A stretch of 7,761 bases of DNA from Caulobacteraceae bacterium (GTDB lineage Bacteria > Pseudomonadota > Alphaproteobacteria > Caulobacterales > Caulobacteraceae), in contig JADZBR010000018.1 of the NCBI GenBank assembly GCA_020852035.1, positions 1 through 7,761 of the forward strand, given 5' to 3'. Positions within the stretch are counted from its first letter, which is position 1. Each line of letters opens with the position of its first letter. Both the position numbers and the translations under genes were made by a program. Below are positions 6,053-7,761 of this stretch, in pieces. A model generated the notes under the pieces. The model did no database searches. It saw only the letters and a list, made by a program, of their open reading frames with translations, and was not told where the DNA came from.

Positions 6053-6081
6053 TTGTGACCCCCGCCCCCGGACGATAAAAG
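6053..6081 (+). promoter_or_regulatory. Possible promoter for aroQ-accB-accC
   Basis: TTGTGA (6053-6058) and TAAAAG (6076-6081) are 17 bases apart in the only A/T-rich stretch of the divergent thiS-aroQ region. They resemble -35 and -10 elements, but the match is imperfect. A GAATC site (6089-6093), the target of the alphaproteobacterial methylase CcrM, lies just downstream. A promoter toward thiS must overlap the same 73 bases but I could not assign it. Confidence 0.3.
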
Positions 6082-6107
6082 ACGCCCGGAATCGACGGCG
6101 GAGCCGA

Positions 6108-6557
6108 ATGCCGAAACCGATCTATGTGCTCTCGGGCCCCAACCTCAACCTCCTGGGGACCAGAGAGCCGGAGATTTACGGCCACCAGACCCTGAACGAC
6201 GTCCAGGCGCTGTGCGCGGCGCGGGCGGCGGCGTTCGGCTGCGAGGTCGTCTTCCGGCAATCCAACCACGAAGGCGAACTGGTGGACTGGATCCAGGAGG
6301 CGCGCGAGAAGGCGTCGGCCCTGGTGCTGAACCCCGCCGCCTACGGTCACACCTCGGTGGCCCTGCTCGATGCGCTGAAGATGCTCGTCATCCCGGTGAT
6401 CGAGTGCCACCTCTCGAACCCGGCGGCCCGCGAGGAGTTTCGCCGGCAAACCTATGTGTCGCTGGCGGCCACCGGGGTGATCTCCGGCTTCGGCGCCGCG
6501 AGCTATGAACTGGCGGTGGAAGCCGCCGCGGGCCTGATCGGCGCTGCCAAGCGTTGA
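6108..6557 (+). CDS. aroQ: Type II 3-dehydroquinate dehydratase
   Basis: The enzyme dehydrates 3-dehydroquinate to 3-dehydroshikimate, the third step of the shikimate pathway to aromatic amino acids. The 149-residue length is standard for the dodecameric type II family. The active-site residues fall at the numbering known from the Mycobacterium tuberculosis enzyme: Arg19 and Tyr24 in NLLGTREPEIYG, Asn75 and His81 in LNPAAYGHTS, His101 in ECHLSN, and Arg112 in EEFRRQ. The ATG at 6108 gives the family start MPKPIYVLSGPNLNLLG and has GGAG four bases upstream. The frame is open further back, but that region belongs to thiS on the other strand. Its TGA is directly followed by the first ATG of accB, implying cotranscription. 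Confidence 0.96.
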   Translation: MPKPIYVLSGPNLNLLGTREPEIYGHQTLNDVQALCAARAAAFGCEVVFRQSNHEGELVDWIQEAREKASALVLNPAAYGHTSVALLDALKMLVIPVIECHLSNPAAREEFRRQTYVSLAATGVISGFGAASYELAVEAAAGLIGAAKR

Positions 6558-7061
6558 ATGTCCGACGAAAAGAAAGAGCGAGTGATGGCGATCAAGCCTG
6601 ACGATGCGATCGATGCGCGCCTGGTGCGCCGCCTGGCGGGCATCCTGACCGACACCGGCCTGACCGAGATCGAGGTGGAGAAGGACGGCCTTCGTGTCCG
6701 CGTGGCCAAGTCCGTCACCGTCGCCGCCGCGCCGCAGGTGGTGGCCGCCGCTCCCGCCGCGGCCCCGGCCGCCGCCCCGGCGGCTGGAACGCCCGCCGCC
6801 GCGCCCGCCGCCGCCCCGGCCGCCGATGGGGAGGTCGTCACCTCGCCGATGGTCGGCACCGTCTATCTGCAGCCCTCGCCGGACGCCGCGCCCTTCATCA
6901 AGGTCGGCGACAGCGTCACCGCCGGCCAGACCCTGCTGATCGTCGAGGCGATGAAGACCATGAACCCGATCACCGCCCCCAAGGGCGGCAAGGTCACCGA
7001 GATCCTGGTCGGCGACGCCCAGCCCGTCGAGTTCGGCGAAGCGCTGGTGCGGATCGCGTAA
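6558..7061 (+). CDS. accB: Biotin carboxyl carrier protein of acetyl-CoA carboxylase
   Basis: AccB carries the biotin that AccC carboxylates and the AccDA carboxyltransferase then uses to make malonyl-CoA for fatty acid synthesis. The 167 residues comprise an N-terminal helical part (LVRRLAGILTDTGLTEIEVEKDGLRVRV), a flexible Ala/Pro linker (about 56-89) and the biotinyl domain from about 92. Lys133 in EAMKTMN is the biotinylation site. The ATG at 6558 abuts the aroQ stop (TGAATG). A second in-frame ATG at 6585 (codon 10) has purine-rich GAAAGAG at 6571-6577 ahead of it and could be the true start; both keep all conserved parts. accC begins 5 bases after the stop. Confidence 0.95.
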   Translation: MSDEKKERVMAIKPDDAIDARLVRRLAGILTDTGLTEIEVEKDGLRVRVAKSVTVAAAPQVVAAAPAAAPAAAPAAGTPAAAPAAAPAADGEVVTSPMVGTVYLQPSPDAAPFIKVGDSVTAGQTLLIVEAMKTMNPITAPKGGKVTEILVGDAQPVEFGEALVRIA

Positions 7062-7066
7062 AGGGC

Positions 7067-7761
7067 ATGTTCGACAAGATCCTCATCGCCAATCGCGGCG
7101 AGATCGCGCTGCGGGTCCACCGGGCCTGCAAGGAGATGGGCATCTCCACCGTGGCGGTGCATTCCACCGCCGACGCCGGCGCCATGTGGGTGCGCCTGGC
7201 CGACGAGAGCGTCTGCATCGGCCCGCCGCCGGTCGCCAAGAGCTACCTGAACATCCCCTCGATCATCGCCGCCTGCGAGATCACCGGCGCCCAGGCCGTG
7301 CATCCCGGCTACGGGTTCCTGTCGGAGAACGCCCGCTTCGCCGAGATCGTCGGCGTGCACGGCATCACCTTCATCGGCCCGCGCCCCGAGCACATCCGCA
7401 TGATGGGCGACAAGATCACCGCCAAACAGGCGGCCAGGGACGCCGGCATCCCGGTGGTCCCCGGCTCCGATGGCGCGGTGACGACCGAGGAGGAAGCCTT
7501 CAAGGCCGCCGACGAGATCGGCTTTCCGGTCCTCATCAAGGCCGCGGCCGGCGGCGGCGGGCGCGGCATGAAGGTGGCCAAGGACCGCGAGAGCCTGGCC
7601 GAAGCGGTCGCCACCGCCCAGGCGGAGGCCAGAGCGGCGTTCGGCGACGACGCGGTCTACATGGAGCGCTATCTCCAGACCCCGCGGCACATCGAGCTGC
7701 AGGTGGTGGCCGACAGCCACGGCAACGTCGTCCACCTGGGCGAACGCGACTGCTCGCTGCA
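7067..7761 (+). CDS. accC: Biotin carboxylase of acetyl-CoA carboxylase (3' partial)
   Basis: AccC carboxylates the biotin on AccB using ATP and bicarbonate. The window ends after 231 codons, about half of the usual 450 or so. Present are the N-terminal domain (FDKILIANRGEIALRV, HPGYGFLSEN at 79-88), Lys116 of MGDKITAK, the ATP-grasp lid KAAAGGGGRGMK (158-169), and the start of the ATP-binding core (MERYLQTPRHIELQV, ERDCSL). All resemble the E. coli enzyme closely. The ATG at 7067 follows the accB stop by 5 bases; the purine stretch around the stop codon (AAAGGG at 7060-7065) is the likely ribosome site. No lesion is visible in the part seen. Confidence 0.96.
   Translation, partial: MFDKILIANRGEIALRVHRACKEMGISTVAVHSTADAGAMWVRLADESVCIGPPPVAKSYLNIPSIIAACEITGAQAVHPGYGFLSENARFAEIVGVHGITFIGPRPEHIRMMGDKITAKQAARDAGIPVVPGSDGAVTTEEEAFKAADEIGFPVLIKAAAGGGGRGMKVAKDRESLAEAVATAQAEARAAFGDDAVYMERYLQTPRHIELQVVADSHGNVVHLGERDCSL

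Noticed and set aside
5814..6449. 211-codon - strand open frame opposite aroQ and across thiS
   Set aside because: It covers two well-identified genes in a different frame and resembles no known protein.

Overview
The window is high-GC DNA with dense, operon-like gene packing. It most likely comes from an alphaproteobacterium of the Caulobacter/Phenylobacterium group. The main clues are an RNase E tail ending in a Caulobacter-type PRRGWWRRG peptide, the aroQ-accB-accC order, and two kinds of palindromic intergenic repeat that I associate from memory with Caulobacterales and related genomes. The genus is an inference; no rRNA is present to test it.

Left part, + strand (1-2897): the 3' end of ribonuclease E (rne), a secreted M48 zinc metalloprotease with a TPR tail (BepA/YfgC type), and a DsbA/ScsC-like thiol-disulfide protein with a lipoprotein-type signal. 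The last two are 11 bases apart and probably form an envelope protein quality-control unit.

Middle part, - strand (2928-6034), read right to left: thiS (sulfur carrier), thiG (thiazole synthase), a small VOC/glyoxalase-fold protein and an uncharacterised ferritin-like protein. thiS and thiG cooperate to build the thiazole ring of thiamine. A 359-base gap separates them and is largely filled by a 161-base composite inverted repeat. A second, different palindrome lies between the VOC gene and the ferritin-like gene. A single hairpin copy of the first repeat sits between the convergent dsbA-like and ferritin-like genes.

Right part, + strand (6108-7761): aroQ (type II 3-dehydroquinase), accB (biotin carboxyl carrier protein) and accC (biotin carboxylase, cut by the window end). 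This is a widespread shikimate/fatty-acid synthesis cluster. It is divergent from thiS across 73 bases, which must hold promoters for both directions.

Most of the window is ordinary core metabolism. The points worth a second look are the VOC gene, whose conserved N-terminus has no ATG, GTG or TTG and appears to begin at an ATA codon behind a good Shine-Dalgarno sequence; the uncharacterised ferritin-like protein; and the two palindromic repeat families. I did not find a defence system, CRISPR array, prophage, transposase, tRNA or rRNA.
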